A stretch of 64,000 nucleotides of DNA from assembly GCA_037962975.1 (NCBI GenBank), contig CM075676.1:93566001-93630000 (forward strand), read 5' to 3'. The number at the start of each line of letters is the position of its first letter. Position 1 is the stretch's first letter. The position numbers and the translations under genes are program-made. The stretch is from Clitoria ternatea. Its lineage: Eukaryota; Streptophyta; Magnoliopsida; Fabales; Fabaceae. The notes beneath the pieces were generated by a model that ran no database searches, was not told where the DNA came from, and worked only from the letters and a program-made list of their open reading frames with translations. Below are positions 11,381-22,800 of this stretch, one piece after another.

Positions 11381-14143
11381 ATGGGTTCTGAGGTGTTGGT
11401 GATTCTATATACCAATGGGTGAAAAATTGATGGCCCTGATGGTATTTCATTTGAGGGTGAGACTAGTTTGATGCAAATCAAATATGGAATTACAGTTGTG
11501 GAACGTAAAGAGGGGATTGCCAATAAGTTGAATCTCAATGCCAATCAGGTCATATTGAAATTAACTACTAGGCTAATAATTGATAAAAGAAAAAAGAAAT
11601 TTTCAGGTTTTCAAATAAACAATGATGAAGAGATCGATTTAGTGTTAAAATTTTATGAGAAACAATCGAGCATGTCTTATGTAGAGATATTTGTTGAGGT
11701 TGAAGTTTTGGGGTCTTCATTGCACTATACATAAGGCAATGTTTCTCAATGTATGACACAAATTGGAAGTAAGTAAAGTTGGGTTTGTATATATTATGAA
11801 GGAGTAAACGAAGCTTATATTCACAATGACACTGACATGGACACAGATGTTGAAGGTGACTTTGATCAAATACCAAACTCTTCAACTGTTGCAAATTTAA
11901 ATGTTGGCACTGTTGTTCATGGTTAGTTATGTTTGTAATGTAATGAGTATGAAGTTTAATATTAAATATGATAATGGATACTTAATGGTGTTTTTGAAAT
12001 GTAGGGGACGGAGGCGTGCCATTTTGAACCCAGTCCCCATTTTACAGTGAGGTTGACTTGGACCACTCATCTGAGGAAGAAAATTATATTGGGTTTAATG
12101 ATGAAAGGGAATGGCGCATTGGAGATGAACTTTATGCGAGGTTGGAATTTCAATCAAAAAGTGCAATTCAGGTTGCGTTGAAATAATATTCAATAAAGAT
12201 GCATCAGACTTATGTCGTGGTTGAATCGAAACCAACTTTTTTTACTGTAAGGTGCCCAAATCACTTTGACGGTTGTCCTTGAAGACGAGGGCTATGTTAT
12301 CTAAAAAAAAGAACGTATGGATGGTAAGTAAGTGGGGGGCCCATAATTGTGTGAATGCGAATCTGTCTCAAGATCATGCAAAATTGGATTCACAATTCAT
12401 CTGCTCATGCATTATAGGTTAGTGTATGTGTATGTGTTAATTATGTGTCATGTTTGGGGTTTAGGGTTTACATATTGTTTATGCCACAAATTCATTTCAA
12501 ATGATACTTTCTTTTAAGCAGGTATGGTTAACCAAGATCTGTCAGTGACCATTGTGTTGATACAAGAGCGAATAATGGTTAATTTGGGTTCAAAGTGTCT
12601 TACAATAAGGCATGAAAGGCGAAGCAAAAGGCAATTGTCCATGTGTTTGGTGATTGGGACGAATCTTATGCTTTTTTGCCTCAATGGCTTAATCATATGC
12701 GTCAGATTTCACCAGGGTCTGCATACAAAATTGTAACCACAGAGTGTATTATAGGCACTGATGTTGACCAGAGGTTCCGTACCTTCAAACGCGTGTTCTG
12801 GACTTTTAAACAATGTGTTGATGTGTTTCCATACTGCAAGCCACTTCTACAGGTGGATGGCACATTCTTGTATGGAAAATATAGACATACACTGCTTATT
12901 GCGACAACGCAAGATGGAAATAATAACGTATTACCAGTTGCATTTGCAATTGTTGAAGGTGAGTCTTTGCAAGCATGGAGTTGGTTGTTACTTCAGATTT
13001 GAATTAATGTAACACAAAAGACAGGAATATGTCTTATATCTGATCGACACCAATCCATTAAGTCTGTTTTTGGTAACCCACAAACTGGGTGGCAACCACC
13101 GAAGGCATACCATGTATTTTGTATCAGACACATTGCAAGTAATTTTAATAACAAATTTAAAAATGCTGCATGGAAAAAGGATCTGCTGAAACTTGGTATG
13201 TAGTTTTTTTATTTAGTTTTTAGTTTTGTTGATTAATTGTTGCCACATTAAAATTAGTTATTTTGTTTCAATCACAGGATATATTGCGTGCAAATCAGTG
13301 TTCAACGGGAAGTTTGTGAAATTTCGTGAAACAAAGCCAGAAATTGCATCATGGATTAATGCAATCCCTAAAGAACAATGGAGTATGGCATATGATGTTG
13401 GGGGACGTAGATTTGGACATATGACCACAAACTTGTTCGAGTGTGTTAACAAAATACTTAAGGGTACGAGAAACATGCCAATCACCACACTAGTTAAGTG
13501 TACATACTCACGTATGGTTGAGTATTTTGTACAACGAGGAGGCAGGGCCAGGGCGGAGTTTGGTGACGGAATAAGGTACACAAAAAAATTGGTGGAGATG
13601 TTGTCAAAGAACCAGGAAAGTGCTTGCACACATCAAGTTCGTAGATATGATGTACAAGGCAGTCGGTTTGAGGTGTAGGAAAGTTTCGACCCAGTGCAAC
13701 AGCGAGGTGGTCGTAAGTACTCGGTGACATTGTCCACTAATCCTCATTGTGATTGTGGGAGATTTCAGTCCTTAAAGTATCCTTGCTCACATGTTATCGC
13801 GGCTTGTCAGGTCTTAAGTGTGTACTATTTTCAGTTTATCCATCTGGTGTATACACAAGAATGGATTCTGAATGCATACTCTGCTTAGTGGTACCCAATT
13901 GGGAATGATGAAGATATACCTATAACCAATGACGGATGGACACTTACACCTGATCCATTGCGCTTATAACCAAAGGTTTGCCCAAAATCATCCTGTATCC
14001 GAAATGAAATGGATTGAGGTGAGTCACACAAAAGAAATGTTACATGCAAGCAGTGCAAGCAGACTGGCCATAACCGACGTTCTTGCCCAAACAAAGTTGG
14101 AAAAGCAGTTCTCATGCTGATAATTAAACATGTTGCAATGTAA
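11381..14143 (+). pseudogene. MULE transposase pseudogene (MudrA-like)
   Basis: This encoded the DNA transposase of the MULE. The order of parts follows the family. An N-terminal segment has an NG-KIDGPDGISFEG motif (from 11381, ATG GGT TCT). The MULE catalytic domain follows, including a QVDGTFLYGKY block (first catalytic Asp) near 12850 and CLISDRHQS (second Asp) near 13030. A SWIM zinc finger (CDCGRFQ...CSHVIAAC) lies near 13750-13810, and a zinc knuckle (CKQCKQTGHNRRSC) near 14040-14085. Introns probably lie near 11920-12000, 12420-12520 and 13200-13275. It is broken by TGA at 11420, 12280, 12613 and 14015, TAA at 12184, TAG at 13676 and 13886, and at least one frameshift near 12290. Several stops sit where family members have Trp. 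It is not functional. Confidence 0.88.
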
Positions 14144-14265
14144 CGATTTATGCTGTTTAATGTAAAATTAAGTTTTATCATATCAAATCATTATCTAAAT
14201 ATTACACGTCTTGTTCATACAAAACAAACACAACAAACACAAAATTCTTCTGCATACATTAGCCC

Positions 14266-16556
14266 CTATGGGGGTTTCGAGGGTGAGGTTGAGGTGAAAA
14301 AATACACGGCCTTATCCAATCCCTTACACCACATGTCAGGGTTGTCCTCAGCAGCTGCAAATAAATCCCTGTTAAGGTCTAAACCTTGCCCGATAGGGTG
14401 GGAAGATTCTTCCCTTCTATGTGTGACAAGAGGTATGTTAGGAGTTTCCAATTCTGCCATGAAGACGTTCGGTGATTGTGGTGCTGATAGAACATAATGA
14501 CTACTCTCCCCTATTGTATGTGGTCCTTGTGTTCCAAATAATGGTTCACCATGAGGGCTATAATCAAATTTTTGACTTGTGCCATCACCTTGGGAAGGAA
14601 ACTCATATGTTGACCATTGAGAAAACGTCCCACATTGGGAGGGAACAAAATATGAACTATGTTCTCTCGGTGGCATGATGGATAGGTTGTAAACCCGACG
14701 CTCTTCAATCGTCCTTCCTCTCATAATCCCCTGACGTTCACTGCGTGTACCTGACATATTAATGTCAATTTCAACCTGAGATGGTTCCTGCATGGGCACG
14801 GGCGGGGTCTGTCTAGCTTCTAAAATCCTTGACTTTTTTCCCCACATTTGAATCACATTTAAGGATTGTTGTCTAATCTGATCAAATACCAATGCAGGTG
14901 ATTGCGATGAGACCTGTGCGTCCTCCGTGGCCAGGTAATGGATACTTTCCAATGCATTAACCTAAAAAAACAATTAAACACAAAACAAGTAGTGGATACC
15001 ACGATCAAGTTGGATATTACTTAGTGCGAGAAACATACCGAGCGACCTATGATCACATTCTTTCTTGAGATCCATCATCCTGTATGGAGGTTATACCAAT
15101 GCATGTAATCAGAATTTGCGCTCAATAAACCCTCTTGTGGACCATTTGTTTGTACAAAATTTGCACGACTTTCCCACATGGCAACTAGTGGTATATATAT
15201 CTGAGCCCAATTTTCCCCTTGTTTCCCTTTCTGAGTTAAGCCATGTAGATGTTCAGGCTGGCGAGGGGGTAATGGTATATGCTGTTGCATACCAAATTGT
15301 CTCATAACACAGTCAGGTTGATGCCATTCCACTATGTTTGTACATAATAGTGGAACTACAGCTCTCCACCCCTCTTGTCCTTGTAGACATACAACCGGCA
15401 ATGTTTGCAACACTTGCTCACTATATGGAGTCTAAACAATCTGTTTGCAACCAATATCAGTATTGTTAGATACCACAAATAACAATTTAACTAACTTATC
15501 TGAATTAATGCTAGAATTGTACACAAGACAACTTACACCAGTTCGTTTCATTTGATCAAATACCCTACGATAGAAGTCTATGTCCTGTCTGACTGCCTTG
15601 AAGGTGTTACCACCCAACCACCTGAAATAGATAAAAATTATGATAAATATGTAACTAAACATTACATTCTAAAATTATGATAAACTTATGGCACAACTCA
15701 AGTTATAAACCTTGCAGCATATGGTGTCCCCGGTTGTCTTACATTTTGTGAGGGAGTCGGAGCAATCCCAGGAAACCTATCCCATGCCCAGCATTGCACT
15801 AACAACAAAAGACCAGACATTGAGACACGCTCATACTTAGTTGCTAGACACAACTCACGATACAAATAGCTGAGTGCAGCAGATCCCCAGCTATATTGGC
15901 CACACACATCAATGTCTTCGACCAAAGGCAAATACTTCAATGAAACTCTGCTACTGGATAGATCGGGAAAAACAACCCCACCAATCAATTGTATTATGTA
16001 TGCCCTTGTGTACCTTAAAAGTTGTACGTCACTTTCCAAGTGATCCTCAACATTGGCAAAGTTATCTGACAACCATTTCATCTTAAGGCAACCAACATGA
16101 AATGCATCATCTGGTGGGTAAATGCCAAAGAGGTTCTGGACCAATGCTTTCCAATCACGAGGAGATGTGTCTGTTATGACCGACACACCATCCACACGTA
16201 GTCCAACCTGGATTGTGATGTCTTAAAGGGTGACCGTACACTCACCGGGTGGCATATGGAACGTATGAGTCTCTGGCCTCCATCTTTCAACAAGGGCAGA
16301 TATTAGGGCGGTCTCAACCGGAAAAAACTGTAGTTGTGCAACACCAAGAAATCCCGCCCGTTGCAAAAGTGGTACAATTTGTTGCGGGACACCCGTTCTA
16401 CGGAAAAGCGACGCACGTCTACATTTTAGAATCATCTGGCCGTCCATTCCAAACACATTCCGATACATGCACACTTTGAAATTTCAATAATGAAGGATCT
16501 TCCGGACCAGGATCCACTTGACGTGACCTAGAACTTGATGAAGACAAACAATCCAT
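14266..16556 (-). pseudogene. Plant mobile domain (PMD, MAIN/MAIL1-like) pseudogene inside the MULE
   Basis: Minus-strand translation from the ATG at 16556 begins MDCLSSSSSRSRQVDPGPED. It continues into PMD-family sequence: FPVETALISALVERWRPETH, TFHMPPGECTVTL, then WKALVQNLFGIYPP, LKYLPLVEDID and CWAWDRFPGIAP. These are the blocks of proteins often annotated 'serine/threonine phosphatase 7 long form'. Likely exons are about 16556-15710, 15622-15534, 15433-15060 and a C-terminal part 14952-14266. Damage includes a frameshift near 16430, a TAA at 16223-16225 where the family has Gln, and a TGA near 15074. PMD genes carried by gypsy and Mutator elements are known in plants; their job there is unclear. 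The gene is convergent with the transposase, with about 120 bp between their ends. Confidence 0.8.
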
Positions 16557-16559
16557 CCT

Positions 16560-17330
16560 ACAATAAGAAATGTAAAAAATTTCACTGACTTTGATTATAA
16601 AATATTATTATTATTTTCACAAAAAAAACAAAATGAATAAAAATTACGAAACTTAAATTCAAACACTTTACTTAACCAAGTAATTAAATATTACCAACCT
16701 ACTTTATCCAACCCTTAACTTTGTTACAATTAAATATTTTATTCATTAAGTTTAACATTTTCAACATTTATATCTTTAGTTATATTGTACATAACTTGTT
16801 TAAAAGTTAGTTTGTACATATAAATAATTAACACAACTAAATAAATAATTAGCATAACATAACACAACTAAATAAATAATTAAAATAACATAACTTGTTT
16901 AAAAGCTGGTTTGTACATATAAATAATTAACACAACTAAATAATTAATTAAAATAACATAATACAACTAAATAAATAATTAACATAACATAACATCATAC
17001 CATTACACCACACTATTAAAACTTCACAAAAAAATTAAATAAAAAATTACAACTAAAATACCCTAAACTAAAACTAACATTATGGATAAACATTAGAATA
17101 AATTGATAATATCAAATTTTAGAAGATAACCTTTACAAATTACACCTAATGACTTTTAACAATTGCACCATTAAACATTTTAAGAGTAAAAATAATTATT
17201 AGACTTACCTTTTATCAAGTGCAGATGGAAATGAGAGAGAGTGAAACAAAGGGAGAGAGGGAAGCAACTACAATTGGGAGAGAATGGAAACAACAAATGG
17301 AGAAGGTGAAAATTTGAAGGTGTCCCCCAT
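16560..17330. other. AT-rich spacer inside the MULE
   Basis: This noncoding stretch lies upstream of the PMD pseudogene. From about 16780 to 17000 the phrase ACAACTAAATAAATAATTA(A/G)CATAACATAA recurs in several diverged copies. No ORF or motif was recognised. Confidence 0.5.
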
Positions 17331-17404
17331 GCTTTTCGCATTTTAAAGGGGAAGATCATCAGACCTGGATTTTTTCACAGCTGCCATGTGTCAACTCCTT
17401 GTGT

Positions 17405-17653
17405 ATTTCGCCTATCCACTGCACGAAATCCAGGGCTATTTCGTCAACCCACTTAACGAAATCATGCATATGCCCGCCACATGTCAAATGCCCACGTATT
17501 TCGCTGGTCAAGGTGCGAAATCGTCAGCTCCTTTTCAGACCTAGGCTGCAGCAACCTGACGCAGTGTCGTCAAATCTTGTCCCCGATTGGCATGCTTGCA
17601 GCAGAGTCCACATGTCACACTCTCACACATTTCGTTAACTGGGTTAGCGAAAA
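17405..17653. repeat. Right subterminal array: four 25-bp palindromic modules
   Basis: Modules lie at 17405-17429, 17438-17462, 17498-17521 (spacer one base short) and 17629-17653. They have the same ATTTCG-N13-CGAAAT form as the left array. The second and fourth have mutually complementary spacers (AACCCACTTAA versus TTAACTGGGTT), so modules occur in both orientations. A half-module (TTTTCGC) lies near 17333. The array sits between the right inverted repeat and the PMD gene. Confidence 0.8.
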
Positions 17654-18004
17654 CCAACTAAGATGGGGCATTTTTTACTCCATACAACTAATTTCTTTTA
17701 GTCAGACCCCAAAACCACAATTTTTTTAAAAAATTCCCCCAATTTAGCAAAAAACCCAAATGCAATTGTAATAAGAAAAAAAAAAGACCAAGAGAGACTC
17801 GGATTGAGCAAATGTATATGTATGACTCATTATTATTTTGTAATCACAAATATCTTCCATCAAACAATTTTGTTCCAGATACATGTTGATTTCTATTGGA
17901 AAGAATTTGGATCTTATTAGGTTCATGCATTTACTGTATTAAAGAAGAAGGGGAAAAAACAGTGGGTAGGGTTTGAAGGAGGTGATTGTGTGTGTTGGTT
18001 GGCT

Positions 18005-19772
18005 ATGGATTCTCTACTCGCAAACTATGCCTCTTCCGATGAAGAAGAACAAGATCAAAGCGAACCTTCTCCACCACCTAAAACGACGTCGTCTTCATCC
18101 TCCTCTCCTTTCTCTTATATCCCTCCACCCAAATCCTCTTCTTCTTCTTCTTCTCTCTTCCAATCTCTGCCTCAACCCAAATCATCATCTTCTTCTTCCT
18201 CCCTCTTTCAATCTCTCCCTCAACCCAAACAACCTTCCCCTTCCACCCTCACCAATTTCAACGAAACCCTTCCCCTTCCTAACCCTAATTCCCAAATCCA
18301 ACAGCAACCTAAGAAGGTTGTGCAATTCCGTCCCCCAATTATCCCTTTGCCTAACCGTACCCAACTCGACGATGAAGACGACGATGACGAAGAAGAAGAA
18401 CGAAACAGAAGAAGAAAATCCGAGTCTTCCACCCAAACCCCATCCGTGAAATCCTTCTTGTCAAGCATTCCAGCTCCCAAAAACACCGCCACTCTCGGCG
18501 TTCAATCTAGTTCTGGTTCCGGCCGGAGATCCATCGTCGAAACCGAAGCACCCGCGCCGGCGTTGGATTCTGGTGGTTCTAGCAATGTTTCCGTTGATCA
18601 AAGTGGAGGGGAGTATGAGAATTACCAATATGCCACTGATCAGTATGCTGGTTATTATGGCAATTATGGTTCCGGTGTTGAACCAGAAGCTGCTTATGGA
18701 AATAATGGTGATGCCTATGCGAGCTATGGTGACTATGCGGATTATGGACAATATGAGAATAATTGGGGTGAAGGGTCGGTGGCGACAGTGGCGGCAGCAG
18801 CAGCAACATCGGTGGTGGAGTTGGCTGGGGTTAGTGATAGTATGGTGGGGTTTCCTGGGAAGAAGAGAGGTAGGCATGAGGTTCCCACTGAAGTGATAGA
18901 GGTGAAGCAAGAAGAGTTGATTAAAAATCGGCCAAGAGAAGATCAAGTTAAGCTAACTGGGATAGCTTTTGGACCCTCTTATCAGGTATTATCTACTTCA
19001 CTTGTCTTTTTCATAACATGATTGGATTAAATTTCATGTTGAACAACTATGGAGCTATCACTTGCTTTTTTTTCCGGGTGTTAGATTTAGTTGGTACTTG
19101 GTAGTAAAACAATGTATTTAATTTTTGTAGTTATTCAATGGCCCTTTCAATGTAGTACGTCTGTGTGTGTGTTGGCTGGGTTTAAAAATTATTGAATACA
19201 CGGAATGTTTCAAGTAATTTATGAGGTCTATCAACCTGCTTTACGTAGGGAGCCTGTGAGGATTATATGGAGGGAAAATGAGAAATAGCTTCTATTGAGA
19301 AGAACCTGAAGTGAACTTCCTTGTTACGAATTGATAAGAACTGGTTTAGACTTCGTTATTGAAAAGAGATTTATTTTATCGAGTAGAAACCCTAAATCCC
19401 CAATCTTGCACTGAGATGATGCATGAATCAACAAGGGAAAGATTGATTACAAGAACGAAAATTATATTTAGGTGTTCGGGAGATGTTGTACAGCTCTCTC
19501 CCTAGCATAGTAGTCAATCCCAAATAGCGGCGTGGAGCGGCCGCCCTTAAAACTGGGATAGCGGAATAGCGGAAAGCGGGATGACCGCTATTTTGAATAA
19601 ACCTATATAAATATTTCCTATATTTTCTACACATATATATTCAAAAAAAAATCACACAAAAATTAAATAAAAAGAGCTGATTGGTAATATTAAAGAAACA
19701 CCTACATAAAACATAAATATATCAAACCAAACACCTACATAAAACATGATGTGTAATATTAAAATTAAAGGA

Positions 19773-19825
<53 letters not shown>

Positions 19826-22800
19826 CCTTGTATCTTATAGCCAAATAAAAAAGGTCCAGGCCCTGAAAGTCGTTTTTTTTTGGTCTTATGAAGGAGAAAG
19901 TATGGGCTGAAGAAGTTGTCTTTTGGGCCATTTCAGTGCACTTCCATTCTATTGATCCAAAAAAAAAGGCATGGTACTCTTGTTGTGACCGTGACTGGTA
20001 CCATATTTGTACCTCAGATTTAAATACTTGTATCCCACCACTAATTAAGTACCCAAAGTATAATGGGCCTTATAACTAAGAGAGGAAAAAAAACAGGCCC
20101 TAAAAATTCTAAAGCTAAACCTAAAATAAAAACAAAACACCTTCCACTTCCAAAAAAAAAATAAAACACCTTCCTCCCACTTCATGCGCCGGCCCTAGAG
20201 GAGAGAGCATAGAGAGAAGGCTTCAACATCATTTCAACAGCCCGCCGGAGAAGAAGAGAAGAAGAACTGAAGAAGAGAAAAAGAAGTGAAGAAGAAGAGA
20301 AGCAGAAACTCGCCGGAGAAGACACAGGCTCGCCGGAGAAGACAGAAGCTCGTCGGAAATGGGTGGGGCGGGCCGGAAATGGGTGGGGAATGCCGGAAAT
20401 AGGGCGGGGAACGCCGGAACGTGGGTGGGTGTCGCGGAATGTGAGTAGTGAAGTGGGAAACAGCCGAACGTTTGAAGGGGAGGGAGAGTCGCGCGCGATT
20501 CTGGCCGCGATGGGCCGCGACCGCTCCCCCGCGATTCTCGCCGCGAAAGCCGCGATCGAATCCTTCCCGCTATTGTTGGGCGCGTCGCGCCTTTGCTCTG
20601 CTCCGCCCCGCTCCGCCGCTATAGCGGCCGCTCCGGCCGCTATTGACTACTATGCTCCCTAGCAATGTACAAAACTCCTCCTAATCCCAATAGCTAATTC
20701 CTTCCTCCTTTTAAACAAGTTTCTTTCTAATTGCCAACCAATTTCTCCTGCCCAATACAGAACAGAAACAGGCCCAGCCTTTATGGATATCCAAGACAGA
20801 CTAACAGCAATTTACATGCTAAATGTTGGAATGGATCCAAGTTTAGCTATCCCAAATAACTTGTGTATGAAGAAAACAAAGCATAAATAAAAACAAATTA
20901 GCACTGCTACACCTAGCTGGAGTAGGATGTGTAATACCTATCTAGATTAGCCCAACCAACATGGTTGAAGATGATTTGATTGTTTGTTCTAGATCTAGTC
21001 TAGATTTGAACATCGTAGAAAAAGGAATGAGACAATCTTTGATTGATGATGTGGAAAGGCAAGGCGCGTGATGCTTACAACGGTTCTTGAGGGTTGGGGC
21101 AGTGGTTGAAGAGTAGTAGAATGAGAAGACTTCAAACTTAGTGTTCCGCTTTCTTTTGAGCAGTAGAGGAGATTCATGACTAATAGAGCTCTACAAAGAC
21201 AGGACAATTGTTTGATGATTATGATTTGGTGGCAACTACTTATGATGCTCCTTAGTTATTTCTAATGGCAGCTCAGTGTTAGGTAATAGGTAGTAAATTT
21301 TGGGTTAGTTTAATGGATATATATACTTCGGTGATTGAAAGAAGGGTAGATGAAGACCTTGGAAATTTTGATACATGCAAGGATAACTTTATTGTATTAA
21401 GCTGGTAAAAAAACACAATACTTAAGACACCTAGAAGTTGTGGATAAGGAGTCAGCAGCACTTGTGGGAAGCAGAGTAATGTAGCCTCGAAGGCGAGTGA
21501 CCATAGGAATTCGAATATTAATTATTCTGAAGATGTGGTGAGTTATATTTGCCCATCATAATTCTAAAGCAAATTGGATATATTTGATCATCAATCCCTA
21601 TGTTAGAACTAAGAAGTTTAACCTAATATATATTATACATAATTGGATTTGGAGATGGAGGAGCTTCAGCTTCCTCTTGAGTTACATTGGGTTGAAAATT
21701 AATGCTATGGTGGCTTTTTATGTGAAAATTTGAACATTATAGAAACCATGGAATTTATTTGCCCTTTATGCAGTACAAACAAAGACATTATATCTACACT
21801 TGATGTGTTGGTATACTGTAGTGTATGCTCAAGAGGACATTTGTATATTGTCTTTAGCCTTGTTTATATTGTATCGTACTATCTTGTCATTTATTTAATA
21901 TTCAATATATCAAGTGTCACTGTCATTTGTTATATTATTTATTTTAGTTAAGGAACACATGTTTGTTGGCCTATTCCAATGGCTTAGGAAGTTAGGAGAT
22001 ATGGGAATGACAGTTTTTAACAACTGCACATAAGAAACCTCCCTCCCACCTAATACATCTGACGATTGTGAGCCAGTCAATTCTTTTTTTTTTTATAGGT
22101 CCAAAGGTGATATAAAATAGAGATGAATTTTCACATAGTGCCTTAGGAGAGCGATAAGTGTGAATTGGTCTCAGTAATCCGTCATGGTCATGGATCTTAT
22201 CGGTACTTCGTGAGAATGAATATCGAAGTGCATAACTTGATCATTAGATTCTATTGGTTAATATATGAACACTATTCTTAAATGCTTCTAGTCACTACTA
22301 TTGTGAATTTGAACAGCAGTAATGCATAAATATCAGAATGTGCATAGGTTAATGATGATGTCTCTCAGGTAATGGATACTAAATATCATGTCTTCACATG
22401 AATTCACATTACAGTAATGGTGTATTGAACTGACTCATCTTGTGGATACTGGATGGATTGTTATGTAAATGCTATATGCAGTTCCTATAACGGCAATGGT
22501 GCATGTGGTCTTTTGAAGTCACTGTTTTGTACAATAGTTTACACAAGGGGTTATTTGTTCTGGTGCTGTCAATCATCATATTTGATAGTGATTATAAGTC
22601 ATAAACACTCCCATCACTTAACAATGATGTTGAGTACCACTCTTTTTGTGATATTAAAATAAGGTTTTAATATTATTTCCATCTTAATAGGAAATTACTT
22701 AAACACAACTTAGAATGAATCAGAATCAGAATTTAAATTCATAATATGAATTTAGTCGGTAGTCCTAGTGAAATTAAGACTTTAGGAGGTATGACACTAT

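Larger units (their letters stand above)
10582..17766 (+). mobile_element. Mutator-like element (MULE) with 9-bp target duplication
   Basis: The element is 10591-17757 (7167 bp), flanked by perfect 9-bp duplications AAATGCAAT at 10582-10590 and 17758-17766, the hallmark of MULEs. The terminal inverted repeats run about 95 bp (10591-10685 and 17662-17757). The outer 70 bp match with one substitution and one indel, including GGTTTTTTGCTAAA and GGTCTGACTAAAAGAAATTAG. Inside are a broken transposase gene (+) and a broken plant-mobile-domain gene (-), arranged tail to tail. Eight ATTTCG-N13-CGAAAT modules lie just inside the ends. The conserved ends and intact target duplication suggest fairly recent movement, yet the genes are full of stops, so another copy may have mobilised it. 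Confidence 0.93.

Noticed and set aside
18461..18946. 161-codon minus-strand ORF, rich in Ile, Ser and Thr
   Set aside because: Shadow of the low-complexity PRCC-like exon on the other strand. The plus-strand frame has the conserved start, splice sites and C-terminus.
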